Source: an uncultured Clostridia bacterium (GTDB taxonomy: Bacteria > Bacillota > Clostridia > Christensenellales > Aristaeellaceae). From it: a DNA stretch of 64,000 nt. The translations under genes were made by a program, and so were the position numbers. The notes below the pieces were generated by a model. It saw only the letters and a program-made list of their open reading frames with translations, made no database searches and had not been told where the DNA came from. The stretch covers positions 1 through 64,000 of the forward strand of contig CAMKNZ010000001.1 in assembly GCA_946414315.1 (NCBI GenBank), given 5' to 3'. This document shows, piece by piece, positions 41,453-51,271 of the stretch (positions within the stretch are counted from its first letter, which is position 1; each line of letters opens with the position of its first letter).

Positions 41453-41980
41453 CTACTTATTCTCCGAGTCCAGAATCCGCTGTGCAAATTCTGCCATCTT
41501 CATTCCATGGTTCATCGCATACTGCTGCATGGTCCTGTGGGCTTCCGGTTCAGAAAGCCCCTTCTGTTTCATGAGCACGGCTTTCGCGCGTTCCACGATA
41601 TCCTTGCTTTCTCCGGTCCGCCGCGGCAGTTTCATGCGGTGCAGCTGTGAAAGCATCTCCACCGCGCCGATCACAGCCTGCCCGGAGGCCGGCATCGTCA
41701 GCTTGAAGATCTCCGGCGATTCAATGTTTTCCAGCACCGGCTGTTTGGCGATCAGCAGGATCTGTACGCTGTCCCTGTAGTCCCAGACCAGTTCATCCGG
41801 TTTGCAGTCCGGCGTATAACCGACCATCACCACAACACAGTCTTCGCTTTCACTCAGTGCCCGCCGCAGTTCGCTTCCCGATGAACAGCTGCGGAATACC
41901 TGATATCCGGAGGAGATAAGCAGCCGGTAAAGCTTTGTTCGGCTGTCATCAGACTGGCTGACAATGACTATCCTGGCCAC
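41453..41980 (-). CDS. ANTAR-domain antiterminator with degenerate receiver
   Basis: This 175-residue protein has an N-terminal receiver-like domain (ARIVIVSQSDDSRTKLY, CVVVMVGYTPD) and a C-terminal ANTAR RNA-binding domain (IVERAKAVLMKQKGLSEPEA, MNHGMKMAEFAQRIL). The strand that should end in the phosphoacceptor Asp ends VVMVGY, so phosphorylation there is doubtful. I chose GTG 41980, which sits 8 bases after a perfect AAGGAGG; GTG 41989 overlaps that site. Family knowledge: ANTAR proteins bind hexaloop hairpins and prevent termination. It lies between glnA and gltB on the same strand. Confidence 0.9.
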   Translation of the reverse strand: MARIVIVSQSDDSRTKLYRLLISSGYQVFRSCSSGSELRRALSESEDCVVVMVGYTPDCKPDELVWDYRDSVQILLIAKQPVLENIESPEIFKLTMPASGQAVIGAVEMLSQLHRMKLPRRTGESKDIVERAKAVLMKQKGLSEPEAHRTMQQYAMNHGMKMAEFAQRILDSENK

Positions 41981-41998
41981 AGATCGCACCTCCTTGTC

Positions 41999-42043
41999 TT
42001 AATTCTGAATAGAGTTTCCCCTTACCCAAATCATTTATCAGAA

Positions 42044-42047
<4 letters not shown>
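41999..42047. other. inverted repeat across the glnA-ANTAR gap
   Basis: TTAATTCTGA (41999-42008) and TCAGAATTAA (42038-42047) form perfect 10-base arms 29 bases apart. The distal arm covers the glnA stop codon. No T-tract follows on minus, so read-through into the ANTAR gene is likely. Confidence 0.45.
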
Positions 42048-43375
<1,328 letters not shown>

Positions 43376-43404
43376 AATGCTGACCTCCTATCGTCAATAC
43401 AAAG

Positions 43405-43443
43405 AGGGCAAGGTGCATCGCTTAGCACGACACCCTTGCCCTG
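43405..43443 (-). promoter_or_regulatory. glnA leader hairpin with ANTAR-type hexaloop
   Basis: Read on minus, AGGGCAAGG (43442-43434) pairs with CCTTGCCCT (43413-43405). The following tract is only CTTTGTATT, so terminator strength is uncertain. Its 5' arm overlaps CAGGGC-[AAGGGT]-GTCGTG (43443-43426), a hairpin with loop A1 and G4. The same string with compensating changes occurs in the dapL leader. A second hairpin GTGC-TAAGCGAT-GCAC lies inside. Confidence 0.7.
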
Positions 43444-43451
43444 ATGGGCGT

Positions 43452-43480
43452 ATCCTATCACCCGTCTTTCGGCCTGTCAA
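43452..43480 (-). promoter_or_regulatory. glnA promoter
   Basis: On minus, TTGACA (43480-43475), a 17-base spacer and TAGGAT (43457-43452). Confidence 0.85.
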
Positions 43481-43533
43481 TCCCTCCGATTGTTTTCCCT
43501 TTGTATTCGCGTTTCCCGCCGATCCTTTCAACC

Positions 43534-43562
43534 TTGACAAGCAGTTAGTTGAATGTTACCAT
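43534..43562 (+). promoter_or_regulatory. dapL promoter
   Basis: TTGACA (43534-43539), a 17-base spacer and TACCAT (43557-43562). It is divergent from the glnA promoter with about 54 bases between the -35 boxes. Confidence 0.8.
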
Positions 43563-43570
43563 ACCTCCCA

Positions 43571-43614
43571 ACAAGGCAAGGGCGTCCTGTCAAAGGATTG
43601 ACCTGCCTTGTTTT
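43571..43614 (+). terminator. dapL leader attenuator with two ANTAR-type hexaloop hairpins
   Basis: ACAAGGC (43571-43577) and GCCTTGT (43605-43611), with AGG/CCT inside, form a terminator followed by TTTTATTGTTT. The competing fold has two tandem hairpins: GGC-[AAGGGC]-GTC (43575-43586, extended by CA/TG across a mismatch) and GTCA-[AAGGAT]-TGAC (43589-43602). Both loops have six bases with A1 and G4, which is the full ANTAR dual-hairpin signature. Confidence 0.75.
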
Positions 43615-43633
43615 ATTGTTTGGAGGTGATACC

Positions 43634-44818
43634 ATGCTGACGCCAAACCTCAGCTACGCGAATCTGAAAGAGTCCTACCTCTTCTATCATATTGCCCAGA
43701 AGACCAAAGCCTACCTGGAGGCCAACCCGGACAAGCATCTCTACCGCATGGGGATCGGAGACGTTTCCCTCCCGCTGGCGCCCGCGGTCATCACCGCGCT
43801 GCATGAAGCAGTGGACGACCAGAGTGAAAAAGCCCGCTTCCACGGTTATATGCCGGAATGCGGCGCGCCTTTCCTCCGGGAAATCATCGCGCAATACTAC
43901 GGAAAGCGCGGCGTATCCCTGGCCTCGGACGAAGTGTTTGTTTCCAGCGGCGCCAGTGATGAACTGGGCGACCTGCTCGACCTCTTTGATAAGTCGAACC
44001 GTGCCCTGATCATGGAGCCGGCCTACCCCGCCTATGTGGACGCCAATACCATGGCCGGCCGGGAGATCGTACATCTTCCCTCCAGCCCGGACGATCATTT
44101 CCTGCCTCTGCCGAAAGAAGGCCTGGAAGCGGATCTGATCTATCTGTGCTCCCCGAACAATCCCACCGGCGCGGCTTATAACCGGGAACAGCTTTCCCAA
44201 TGGGTCTCCTGGGCGAACGCCCGCGGCGCGGTAATCCTCTTCGATGCCGCCTATGAAGCTTTTATCGAAGAAGACCTGCCCCACAGCATTTTTGAAATCC
44301 CCGGTGCGCGGACCTGCGCGATCGAGATCTGCTCCCTGTCCAAGACGGCAGGCTTCACCGGCACCCGGCTCGGATATACCGTGATCCCGAAGGATCTGGA
44401 ACGCAGCGGTATGAACCTGAACGCCATGTGGGTACGGAACCGTACCACCAAGACCAACGGCATCTCCTATATCCTTCAGCGGGGCGGTGCCGCCGTCTTC
44501 ACGGAGGAAGGCCAGAAGCAGATCCATGACAATATCAGGATCTACAAGGAAAACGCCCGGGTGCTCATGGCAGCCCTGGACGAAGCCGGCATCCGCTACT
44601 GGGGTGGAAAGAACGCACCTTATATCTGGATGCAGTGCCCGGACGGCATGGGCAGCTGGGAATTCTTCGACAAGCTCCTGAATGAAATCCAGGTCGTCGG
44701 TACGCCCGGTGAGGGCTTCGGCGCCTGCGGTGAAGGATTCTTCCGCTTCTCCACTTTCGGCGATCCCGCCGATACCCGCGAAGCCGCCTCCCGGCTCCTG
44801 AAACTGCTTAAAAAGTAA
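43634..44818 (+). CDS. dapL: LL-diaminopimelate aminotransferase-like enzyme
   Basis: This is a 394-residue PLP enzyme of fold type I. The motifs YRMGIGDVSLPLAPAVITAL, FHGYMPECGAPFLRE, VFVSSGASDELGDLLDLF and YPAYVDANTMAGRE match the DapL family, and the PLP lysine lies in SLSKTAGFTGTRLGY. DapL makes LL-diaminopimelate from tetrahydrodipicolinate using glutamate as amino donor, for lysine and peptidoglycan. The nitrogen-linked leader fits the demand for glutamate. ATG 43634 follows GGAGGTGAT. A related aromatic or aspartate aminotransferase role cannot be fully excluded. Confidence 0.9.
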   Translation: MLTPNLSYANLKESYLFYHIAQKTKAYLEANPDKHLYRMGIGDVSLPLAPAVITALHEAVDDQSEKARFHGYMPECGAPFLREIIAQYYGKRGVSLASDEVFVSSGASDELGDLLDLFDKSNRALIMEPAYPAYVDANTMAGREIVHLPSSPDDHFLPLPKEGLEADLIYLCSPNNPTGAAYNREQLSQWVSWANARGAVILFDAAYEAFIEEDLPHSIFEIPGARTCAIEICSLSKTAGFTGTRLGYTVIPKDLERSGMNLNAMWVRNRTTKTNGISYILQRGGAAVFTEEGQKQIHDNIRIYKENARVLMAALDEAGIRYWGGKNAPYIWMQCPDGMGSWEFFDKLLNEIQVVGTPGEGFGACGEGFFRFSTFGDPADTREAASRLLKLLKK

Positions 44819-44850
44819 TTTCCCATAACTCCGTCCTCCTTTCCGGGGAT

Positions 44851-44945
44851 ATGGGGGCGCAGCCCCCATCACTAATTAATCCCCGTCCCCACACCAGATT
44901 ACTAACAAGAAAGAACCGTTTATGTGTGGGGAAGGGGACAGGGGG
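44851..44945. repeat. two GC-rich inverted repeats in the asnB leader
   Basis: ATGGGGGC-GCA-GCCCCCAT (44851-44869) is a perfect 8-bp hairpin. A second, CCCCGTCCCCACAC (44881-44894) with GTGTGGGGAAGGGGACAGGGG (44934-44945 and on), forms a long stem with a small bulge. No T-tract follows the first, so it is not a clear terminator for dapL. No promoter for asnB is convincing in the gap. Confidence 0.5.
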
Positions 44946-44987
44946 AAAGGGTATTTGAATTCCTGATTGTGATTGGAGGATTCAATT

Positions 44988-46568
44988 ATGTGTTCCATCT
45001 TTGGTATGACCGGTTCCCGGGTACCCCGGGACCTGCTTGAAACCTGTTTTAAACGCACCATCTCCCGCGGCCCGGACATGACCCGCACGATTGACATTCC
45101 CGGCGGTATGCTGGGTTTCCACCGCCTGGCCATCATGGGCCTGCATGAAGAAGGCATGCAGCCCTTTCAGCTGGAAGACGATTATGTAGTCTGCAACGGC
45201 GAGCTTTACGGCTTCCGTCCCTTACGGGCCCGGCTCATGGAAACCTATCCGATCAAGAGCGAATGCGACTGCGAGATCCTGCTTCCCCTCTACCGTGAAT
45301 ACGGCGTGGAGATGTTCAAAACCCTGGATGCGGAATTCGCCCTGATCCTCTGGGACGGCCGGCAGCAGAAGCTCATCGCCGCCCGGGATCCCATCGGCAT
45401 CCGTCCCCTCTATTACGGCAAGACCCACGACGGCGGTATGATTTTCGCCAGCGAGCCGAAAAACCTGGTCGGCCTGTGCGAAACCATCCTTCCCTTCCCG
45501 CCCGGCTATTACTGGATCGACGGTGAATTCGTCCAGTATGCGGATCCCGCCTATGTCGGATACTTCACCATGAAATCCGAAGAGGAAGTCTGCTCCAAGC
45601 TGCGCCGGCTCCTGATGGACGGCGTGGAAAAGCGGCTGGACGCGGACGCCCCGGTCGGTTTCCTGCTTTCCGGCGGCCTGGATTCCTCCCTGGTCTGCGC
45701 CATCGCCCAGAAGATCCTGAACAAGCCGATCCGCACCTTCGCCATCGGCATGGATATCGACGCCATCGACCTGAAGTACGCCCGTATGGTCGCGGACTAT
45801 ATCGGCAGCGAGCATACGGAAGTCATCATCAGCGAAAAGGACGTGCTGGATGCCCTGCCCACAGTGGTCGAACTGCTGGGCACCTGGGACATCACCACCA
45901 TCCGCGCGTCCATCGGTATGTACCTGGTCTGCAAATGGATCCATGAGAACACGGACGTCCGGGTGCTGCTGACCGGTGAGATTTCCGATGAACTCTTCGG
46001 CTATAAATACACGGATTTTGCACCCTCCGCCGCCGCCTTCCAGGAAGAAGCGGAAAAGCGCATCCGGGAACTGAACGCCTACGACGTGCTCCGGGCGGAC
46101 CGCTGCATCTCCGTCAACTCCCTGGAAGCCCGGGTTCCTTTCGGCGACCTGAAGTTTGTCCGTTACGCCATGAGCGTCGACCCGGAACTGAAGATGAACC
46201 GTCATAACATGGGCAAATATCTGATCCGTAAAGCCTTCGCCGATGACCACATCCTGCCGGATGAAATCCTCTGGCGCCAGAAGGCCGCTTTCTCCGACGC
46301 CGTCGGCCACAGCATGGTCAACGACCTGAAAGCGCTCGCGGAAAGAACATACACAGACAAGGAATTTGAGGAGAAGGCGGCGAAATACGATTACTGCCGT
46401 CCCTTTACGAAGGAGAGCCTCCTCTACCGGGAGCTGTTCGAGCAGTATTATCCCGGCCAGGCTCACATGATCCCCGGCTTCTGGATGCCGAACAAAGACT
46501 GGCCCGGATGCAACGTGGATGATCCCTCCGCAAGGGTACTGTCAAACTATGGTAACAGCGGAGTGTAA
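44988..46568 (+). CDS. asnB: asparagine synthase (glutamine-hydrolysing)
   Basis: This 526-residue enzyme makes asparagine from aspartate with the amide of glutamine. The start MCSIFGMTG puts the nucleophile Cys at residue 2, and the glutaminase shows HRLAIMG and [13 protein letters not shown]. The synthetase domain has the PP-loop [12 protein letters not shown] and [13 protein letters not shown]. The length matches the short AsnB/eukaryotic-like group. The ribosome site TTGGAGGA fixes ATG 44988. It is followed by guaA after a single base. Confidence 0.95.
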   Translation: MCSIFGMTGSRVPRDLLETCFKRTISRGPDMTRTIDIPGGMLGFHRLAIMGLHEEGMQPFQLEDDYVVCNGELYGFRPLRARLMETYPIKSECDCEILLPLYREYGVEMFKTLDAEFALILWDGRQQKLIAARDPIGIRPLYYGKTHDGGMIFASEPKNLVGLCETILPFPPGYYWIDGEFVQYADPAYVGYFTMKSEEEVCSKLRRLLMDGVEKRLDADAPVGFLLSGGLDSSLVCAIAQKILNKPIRTFAIGMDIDAIDLKYARMVADYIGSEHTEVIISEKDVLDALPTVVELLGTWDITTIRASIGMYLVCKWIHENTDVRVLLTGEISDELFGYKYTDFAPSAAAFQEEAEKRIRELNAYDVLRADRCISVNSLEARVPFGDLKFVRYAMSVDPELKMNRHNMGKYLIRKAFADDHILPDEILWRQKAAFSDAVGHSMVNDLKALAERTYTDKEFEEKAAKYDYCRPFTKESLLYRELFEQYYPGQAHMIPGFWMPNKDWPGCNVDDPSARVLSNYGNSGV

Positions 46569-46569
46569 A

Positions 46570-48111
46570 ATGCAAAAAGAACTGATCCTGATCCTGGACT
46601 TCGGCGGCCAGTATACCCAGCTGATCGCCCGCCGCGTCCGCGAATGTCACGTCTATTCAGAAGTAATCCCCTGGAATACGCCCCTTGCGGATATCCTCGC
46701 CCGGAATCCCAAGGGCGTCATCCTTTCCGGCGGTCCCTCCAGCGTCCATGACGAAGGCGCGCCTCGGATCGATCCCGCCCTGTATGAGGCAGGTATTCCG
46801 GTTCTGGGCATCTGCTACGGAATGCAGCTGACCGCCCTGCTGCTGGGCGGCAGCGTGGAACGTGCCAAAGAGCGTGAATACGGCCGGATCACTGTCCGGA
46901 TGAAGGAACAGGCCGGCCTGCTGGGCGGCATGAAACCTGCTTCCAGCTGCTGGATGAGCCATACCTGGCAGGTCAGCGCCTGCCCGGACGGCTTCCGCGT
47001 CATCGCGGAAACGGACAACTGTCCCGTCGCCGCCATGATCAACGAGGAAAAGAAGATCTGCTGCGTGCAGTTCCATCCGGAGGTCACCCATACTGAGGAC
47101 GGCAACATGCTGATCCGCAATTTCCTGTTCCGTTTCTGCGGCTGCTCCGGTGACTGGACCATGAGCGCCTTTGCCGAGACCGCTATTCAGCAGATCCGGG
47201 ACACGGTCGGCGAAGACGGCACCGTCCTCCTGGCCCTGTCCGGCGGCGTGGATTCTTCCGTCGTGGCCGCCCTGATCTATAAAGCCATCGGCAAGCGGCT
47301 CACCTGCGTTTTCGTGGACCACGGCCTCCTGCGCAAAGGCGAAAGCGACCAGGTCTGCCATGTGTTCAGCCATCTCTTCCCGGTACGCTTCATCCGGTCG
47401 GATGCCGCGGACCGCTTCTTCGCGGACCTGAAGGGCGTCACCGAACCGGAGGAAAAGCGGCACATCATTGGCCGGGACTTTATTGAAGTATTCAAGAAAG
47501 AAGCGACAGCCTTGGGCAAGATGGACTACTTTGCCCAGGGCACCATCTATCCGGATGTGATCGAGAGCGGCCAGGGCACCAACGCCGCCGTCATCAAGAG
47601 CCATCACAACGTGGGCGGCCTGCCGAAGGAACTCGGCTTCACCGAGCTCATTGAGCCCCTGCGCATGCTCTTCAAGGATGAAGTCCGCGCCCTGGGCGAA
47701 GCCCTGGGCCTCCCCCGCGAGCTCGTCTGGCGCCAGCCCTTCCCCGGCCCCGGCATCGCAATCCGGATCATCGGGGAGGTCACCCCGGAGAAGGCGGAGA
47801 TCGTCCGTGAAAGCGACGCCATCTTCCGGGAGGAGATCGCCGCTGCCGGTCTGGACAAGCATGTAAACCAATACTTTACCGTCCTTACCGGCATCCAGAG
47901 CGTCGGCGTCATGGGCGACGAACGCACCTATGACTACACCATCGCCCTGCGGGCCGTCACCACTGACGACTTCATGACCGCCGACTGGGCGCGCCTTCCC
48001 TACGACCTCATCGCCCGGGTCTCCGCCCGTATCGTCAATGAGGTTCCCCACGCCAGCCGCGTCGTCCTGGATGTCACAACCAAACCCCCGGCAAGCATTG
48101 AGTGGGAGTGA
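46570..48111 (+). CDS. guaA: GMP synthase (glutamine-hydrolysing)
   Basis: This 513-residue enzyme converts XMP to GMP using glutamine. A class I amidotransferase domain comes first ([18 protein letters not shown], nucleophile in [19 protein letters not shown]-like [11 protein letters not shown]). The ATP-pyrophosphatase domain follows ([26 protein letters not shown]) and a dimerisation domain ends in [11 protein letters not shown]. All are intact. It starts one base after the asnB stop, so the pair is one transcript of glutamine-consuming enzymes. No purine riboswitch is seen upstream. Confidence 0.97.
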   Translation: MQKELILILDFGGQYTQLIARRVRECHVYSEVIPWNTPLADILARNPKGVILSGGPSSVHDEGAPRIDPALYEAGIPVLGICYGMQLTALLLGGSVERAKEREYGRITVRMKEQAGLLGGMKPASSCWMSHTWQVSACPDGFRVIAETDNCPVAAMINEEKKICCVQFHPEVTHTEDGNMLIRNFLFRFCGCSGDWTMSAFAETAIQQIRDTVGEDGTVLLALSGGVDSSVVAALIYKAIGKRLTCVFVDHGLLRKGESDQVCHVFSHLFPVRFIRSDAADRFFADLKGVTEPEEKRHIIGRDFIEVFKKEATALGKMDYFAQGTIYPDVIESGQGTNAAVIKSHHNVGGLPKELGFTELIEPLRMLFKDEVRALGEALGLPRELVWRQPFPGPGIAIRIIGEVTPEKAEIVRESDAIFREEIAAAGLDKHVNQYFTVLTGIQSVGVMGDERTYDYTIALRAVTTDDFMTADWARLPYDLIARVSARIVNEVPHASRVVLDVTTKPPASIEWE

Positions 48112-48117
48112 GCGTCT

Positions 48118-48211
48118 GCGATTGACGAGCCACAGGCGAAGTCAGAGCAGGAAACGCCACCCACAGCTACAGGAGCTCGCGATTGACGAGTGCGAAGCAC
48201 GAAGTCAGAGC
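48118..48211. repeat. two-copy intergenic repeat after guaA
   Basis: GCGATTGACGAG followed at 7 or 9 bases by CGAAGTCAGAGC occurs at 48118-48148 and again at 48179-48211, 61 bases apart. In the second copy the variable centre makes a GTGC-GAA-GCAC hairpin. It looks like an interspersed repeat family and not a gene. Confidence 0.6.
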
Positions 48212-48306
48212 GGCTGCGACGATCGCTGGGAATAAATTCTCAACCGAAAAGGAGCAGGCTCCCCGGTGGGGAGCTGCGACTATTGAGGTTGCGGATAATG
48301 ATGTCC

Positions 48307-48353
48307 AAAAACCCGGAACCGCTTATCCAACAGCATGTTCCGGGTTTTCTTTT
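48307..48353 (+). terminator. terminator after asnB-guaA
   Basis: AAAACCCGGAAC and GTTCCGGGTTTT pair across a 17-base loop and are followed by CTTTTT. Confidence 0.8.
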
Positions 48354-48545
48354 TGCCTCGTGACCAAATTTTGACCCAGTTTTTTTCTCCACTCATCCTA
48401 TTTATTATTTCTATTTCACTCTTTTCTTAATACAATTGCATTATCTCAAAGTGAAGGTTGCAATACATGCAGAAACGCGTCGTGTAAACCAGCTCTTTCT
48501 TCTCCGGATGCGGCTCTATGCCAATAGAAAGATCCGGAAGATATA
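48354..48545. other. AT-rich gap between convergent genes
   Basis: Together with the repeat and terminator before it, 48112-48545 is a 434-base gene-free stretch. This part is AT-rich and holds no credible ORF; ATTGCA (near 48433) and TGCAAT (near 48458) form a weak inverted repeat. I see nothing else in it. Confidence 0.5.
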
Positions 48546-49844
48546 TCACAGTTCTCTGACAGGCTTGTTTATCAGCAGCATCACAGCCGTAACGGTGAAC
48601 CCCAGGGCGCAGATGAACAGCAGCACCGAGGAACCGAAGGACTGCAGGACCGCGCCGGCAATGACCGAGGCGATCGGGATCATGCCCTGGGAACTGACGC
48701 TGGTAATGCTGTTGACCTTGCTCAGTTTATTCTTATCCACAATACGCATGATGGCAGTGCTGACCGGAATATTGATGGCGGAAAGCAGGACGCCCGTCAG
48801 GAAACTGCCCGCGCAGAAGATAACAAGAAAGGCATTCAGGCTGTTCCCGCGATCCACCTGCAGCCAGTAACCGAAGGCCAGGGTAATGATAATCACAGCA
48901 GTGATACACAGCCGCACAGCTACCGTATGGCCGCATTTTTCCGCCTGTTTCCGGCCGCTCAGCACCGCCGCGCCCAGCAGAGAACCGATTCCGACGCACA
49001 CGCTGATCACGGAGGACCACAGTTCAGGCGTCAGGACGCTGTCCAGCAGGTAGGAAGACGCACCAGCCAGGTCTGTGCGGATAAAGTAAGGAATAAAGTT
49101 TCCGGTAATCGGCGCAAAGAAGAAATTGATGAATATAATCGAGCCCAACAGGGCCAGGATCGCCTTCTGGGTTTTCAGGTATCTGAGGCCGTCGCCCATG
49201 TCGCGCACGGCCGTTTTCAGCGTCAGCCGGTCCGCGGGCGGTGTATGCGGGCAGCGGATGAACATCTCGGAAACGCCGGAGGCCACAAAACCCGCGCCGA
49301 CAATGAAGAACAGTGTGTGGACCGGCAGGGCGGCGTAAAGAATGCCGGCCAGTACCACGCCGAGGATACTCTCCACAGCGCTCTTGATTGTGAAATACGA
49401 GTTCCCCTGTTGCAGCTGGTCCGGTTCCACGATTTGCGGGAGCAGCGCGCCGGCAGCGGGGTTAAAGATCCCGCTGATGATGTTGCCGGTAATCCCCAGC
49501 GCGAACAGGATGACAATGTGCGCGTTCGCCTCCGGGAAAAGAAGCATCAGCACCGTAGCCAGAATAATATTGGCGCCCTTGCAGAAGTCGCAGATGTACA
49601 TGATCTTCGCCTTGTTGAATCGGTCGCCCAGCACGCCGCCCACCGGCGTGAACACCAGCATCGCGACGCTGCACAGCGCCAGGTACAGGCCTTGCAGAAA
49701 CGCATTGTTTCCGCTGATTTTCAGAATATAGAAACTGACGGCAAAGCTGTAAAGCAGCGCGCCGATTTCCGACACCAGGGCGCCGAAAAACACCAGCCGG
49801 TAGTTCCGGTTGCGAAATACGTTCTCAGTCTTTTTCGTGTTCAT
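48546..49844 (-). CDS. MFS exporter of the multidrug/macrolide-efflux type
   Basis: This 432-residue membrane protein has 12 predicted helices and the family MFS_3/enterobactin-exporter-like features: NYRLVFFGALVSEIGALLYSFA at the N-terminus (first 20 shown in part), the loop motif GGVLGDRFNKAKIMYICD, and IFNPAAGALLPQIVEPDQLQ. It probably exports a hydrophobic compound; the substrate is unknown. Its start overlaps the XRE-TPR regulator gene by 20 bases, so the two are co-expressed. Confidence 0.9.
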   Translation of the reverse strand: MNTKKTENVFRNRNYRLVFFGALVSEIGALLYSFAVSFYILKISGNNAFLQGLYLALCSVAMLVFTPVGGVLGDRFNKAKIMYICDFCKGANIILATVLMLLFPEANAHIVILFALGITGNIISGIFNPAAGALLPQIVEPDQLQQGNSYFTIKSAVESILGVVLAGILYAALPVHTLFFIVGAGFVASGVSEMFIRCPHTPPADRLTLKTAVRDMGDGLRYLKTQKAILALLGSIIFINFFFAPITGNFIPYFIRTDLAGASSYLLDSVLTPELWSSVISVCVGIGSLLGAAVLSGRKQAEKCGHTVAVRLCITAVIIITLAFGYWLQVDRGNSLNAFLVIFCAGSFLTGVLLSAINIPVSTAIMRIVDKNKLSKVNSITSVSSQGMIPIASVIAGAVLQSFGSSVLLFICALGFTVTAVMLLINKPVREL

Positions 49845-50910
49845 TTTCAGTAGTCCTTTCCCACAGGGCTGTCAGTTGCTTGTCCGCAATCAGTCGGACA
49901 AAAAACGCCATGCTTTCCGATGCTGTGCGTCCCATAATAAAGTGCAGGGAAGCATTTTCCGCGTCATCGATAAAGCGGTAGGAACGCGCGTCGTAGTTCG
50001 GAGAAGCGTCAAACCGCTTCGCCAGCTTCAGTGCCCGTCGCGCGGCATCGCCCGCTTCAGACGCCTTTCCCTTTTTCAGACACACATAGGCAAGCAGCAC
50101 GCAGAGATATCCGCAGGATTGGTCCACATGTCCGGTCATTTCCCGCTGTTTCAGTCCCTCCAGCGTCCGCATGCCCCAGAGAAGCAAATCTTCCGCAGCG
50201 TCCGGATTCCCGCTGACCGTGAAAGCATACGCTTTCCCGATCACTGTCGAAATAAGCTGCGACACAGCCCCCAGCAAGGCTTTTGACAGGTAAGGCTGCG
50301 CCTCGTTCGGCTGCTTGCAGAACAGCGAGAGGAGCAGCCCGATCTGATCATTGTAGATTCCGTCCCGGTTATGCTTCTTCAGCAGCTCCGCCGCCTGGTC
50401 TCCATGTCCTTGCAACATCCGGACATTGGACATCATTTCATAGATCGTGATCTCGCTGAGCTTTTCACTGCCGCTCTGCGGCAGCAGGACCATTGCGTTT
50501 TCAAGCAGTTCGGAAGCACGGGACAGCTGGCTGTCATCATGGTTCTTTCCGCCGATGATCATATACAGAGCGGCACTCAGATACACGATTTCAAAGGAAT
50601 GCGGAAAACGGCTGAGTGCTTTCTCCGCTTCGTTCAGGCCTTCCGGATCTTCCTCGTTGATACAGCGTGACAGGCGGGCCGTAATGGAATCCAGCCGGTT
50701 ATCCTTCATTTCATATCCCACCAGGGTATCCATTGAAACATCAAAAAAATCCGCCATTTCCGCAATCAGGCCCAGCTCCGGGGTGGACATTCCGGTTTCC
50801 CATTTATGAACCGCGCCGATCGTTACCCCCAGCACCTCCGCCAGCTGCTCCTGCGTCATTCCGCGGTGTTTCCGGAAATGCCGGATGTTTCCTGCCAGTT
50901 TCATTTCCAT
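49825..50910 (-). CDS. XRE-family regulator with TPR-like C-terminal region
   Basis: Residues 1-65 are a helix-turn-helix (IRHFRKHRGMTQEQLAEVLG, VTIGAVHKWETGMSTPELG). The remaining 295 residues are helical with TPR-like repeats (LNEAEKALSRFPHSFEIVYLS, ASELLENAMVLLPQS), the build of peptide-responsive RRNPP-type regulators. It probably controls the MFS gene it overlaps. ATG codons at 50910 and 50904 both have purine-rich sites; I keep 50910. No small peptide gene is evident next to it. Confidence 0.87.
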   Translation of the reverse strand: MEMKLAGNIRHFRKHRGMTQEQLAEVLGVTIGAVHKWETGMSTPELGLIAEMADFFDVSMDTLVGYEMKDNRLDSITARLSRCINEEDPEGLNEAEKALSRFPHSFEIVYLSAALYMIIGGKNHDDSQLSRASELLENAMVLLPQSGSEKLSEITIYEMMSNVRMLQGHGDQAAELLKKHNRDGIYNDQIGLLLSLFCKQPNEAQPYLSKALLGAVSQLISTVIGKAYAFTVSGNPDAAEDLLLWGMRTLEGLKQREMTGHVDQSCGYLCVLLAYVCLKKGKASEAGDAARRALKLAKRFDASPNYDARSYRFIDDAENASLHFIMGRTASESMAFFVRLIADKQLTALWERTTENEHEKD

Positions 50911-50937
50911 ACTCCCTTCTCCTCTCTGCTCATATGC

Positions 50938-50943
50938 ATTATA
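50938..50943 (-). promoter_or_regulatory. -10 element of the XRE-MFS operon
   Basis: TATAAT on minus (50943-50938), 28 bases before the ATG. The -35 is weak (TTTCAA at 18 bases). Confidence 0.55.
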
Positions 50944-50997
50944 GGGCAGATGGAAGTGGATTGAAAGACACTATTGGTATGATTAGTAAATAAAATT

Positions 50998-51014
50998 ATA
51001 TACCATTGGTATAT
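50998..51014. promoter_or_regulatory. palindrome upstream of the XRE-MFS promoter
   Basis: ATATACCA-T-TGGTATAT is a perfect palindrome with one central base. A further half site, ATTGGTATGA, lies at about 50973. It sits about 60 bases upstream of the -10, suiting a regulator of the adjacent XRE gene. Confidence 0.5.
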
Positions 51015-51035
51015 TTTCATCGGATTGGCAGACCT

Positions 51036-51061
51036 GTTTCGGACACAAGATGTCCGAAAAC
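51036..51061. other. gene-free AT-rich region with a perfect hairpin
   Basis: The stretch 50911-51271 has no gene. Besides the promoter, palindrome and terminator listed, it holds GTTTCGGACA-CAAGA-TGTCCGAAAAC, a 9-10 bp hairpin without a T-tract. Short plus-strand open frames here lack ribosome sites and are not called. Confidence 0.4.
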
Positions 51062-51163
51062 GAGGTGGAATATGTGGATTGCACATAAATATGGTATCCT
51101 CAAAACAGACACAGCCACTATATATAGTTGAAATCATATCCCCATTATCGAATGGGAACAATA

Positions 51164-51200
51164 ACAAAAAAACGGATCCCTTTATTTCTCAATGGGATCC
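51164..51200 (-). terminator. terminator of the sugar operon
   Basis: On minus, GGATCCC and GGGATCC pair across a 13-base loop and are followed by GTTTTTTT. It lies about 70 bases past the MFS stop. Confidence 0.8.
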
Positions 51201-51271
51201 AGGTTTTTACCTTGCCAAGTGGCCAACTTTGGGACTACTTTTTTTCTGGACTCATTATTTTCATTATCTTT

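Noticed and set aside
46519-46570. Purine riboswitch before guaA
   Set aside because: guaA starts one base after asnB, and no purine-aptamer core (paired loops with conserved U/C pattern) is visible upstream.
48112-48545. CRISPR array or tRNA in the longest gap
   Set aside because: Only two copies of a split repeat are present, with no regular spacer array, and no cloverleaf or CCA-ended sequence is seen.
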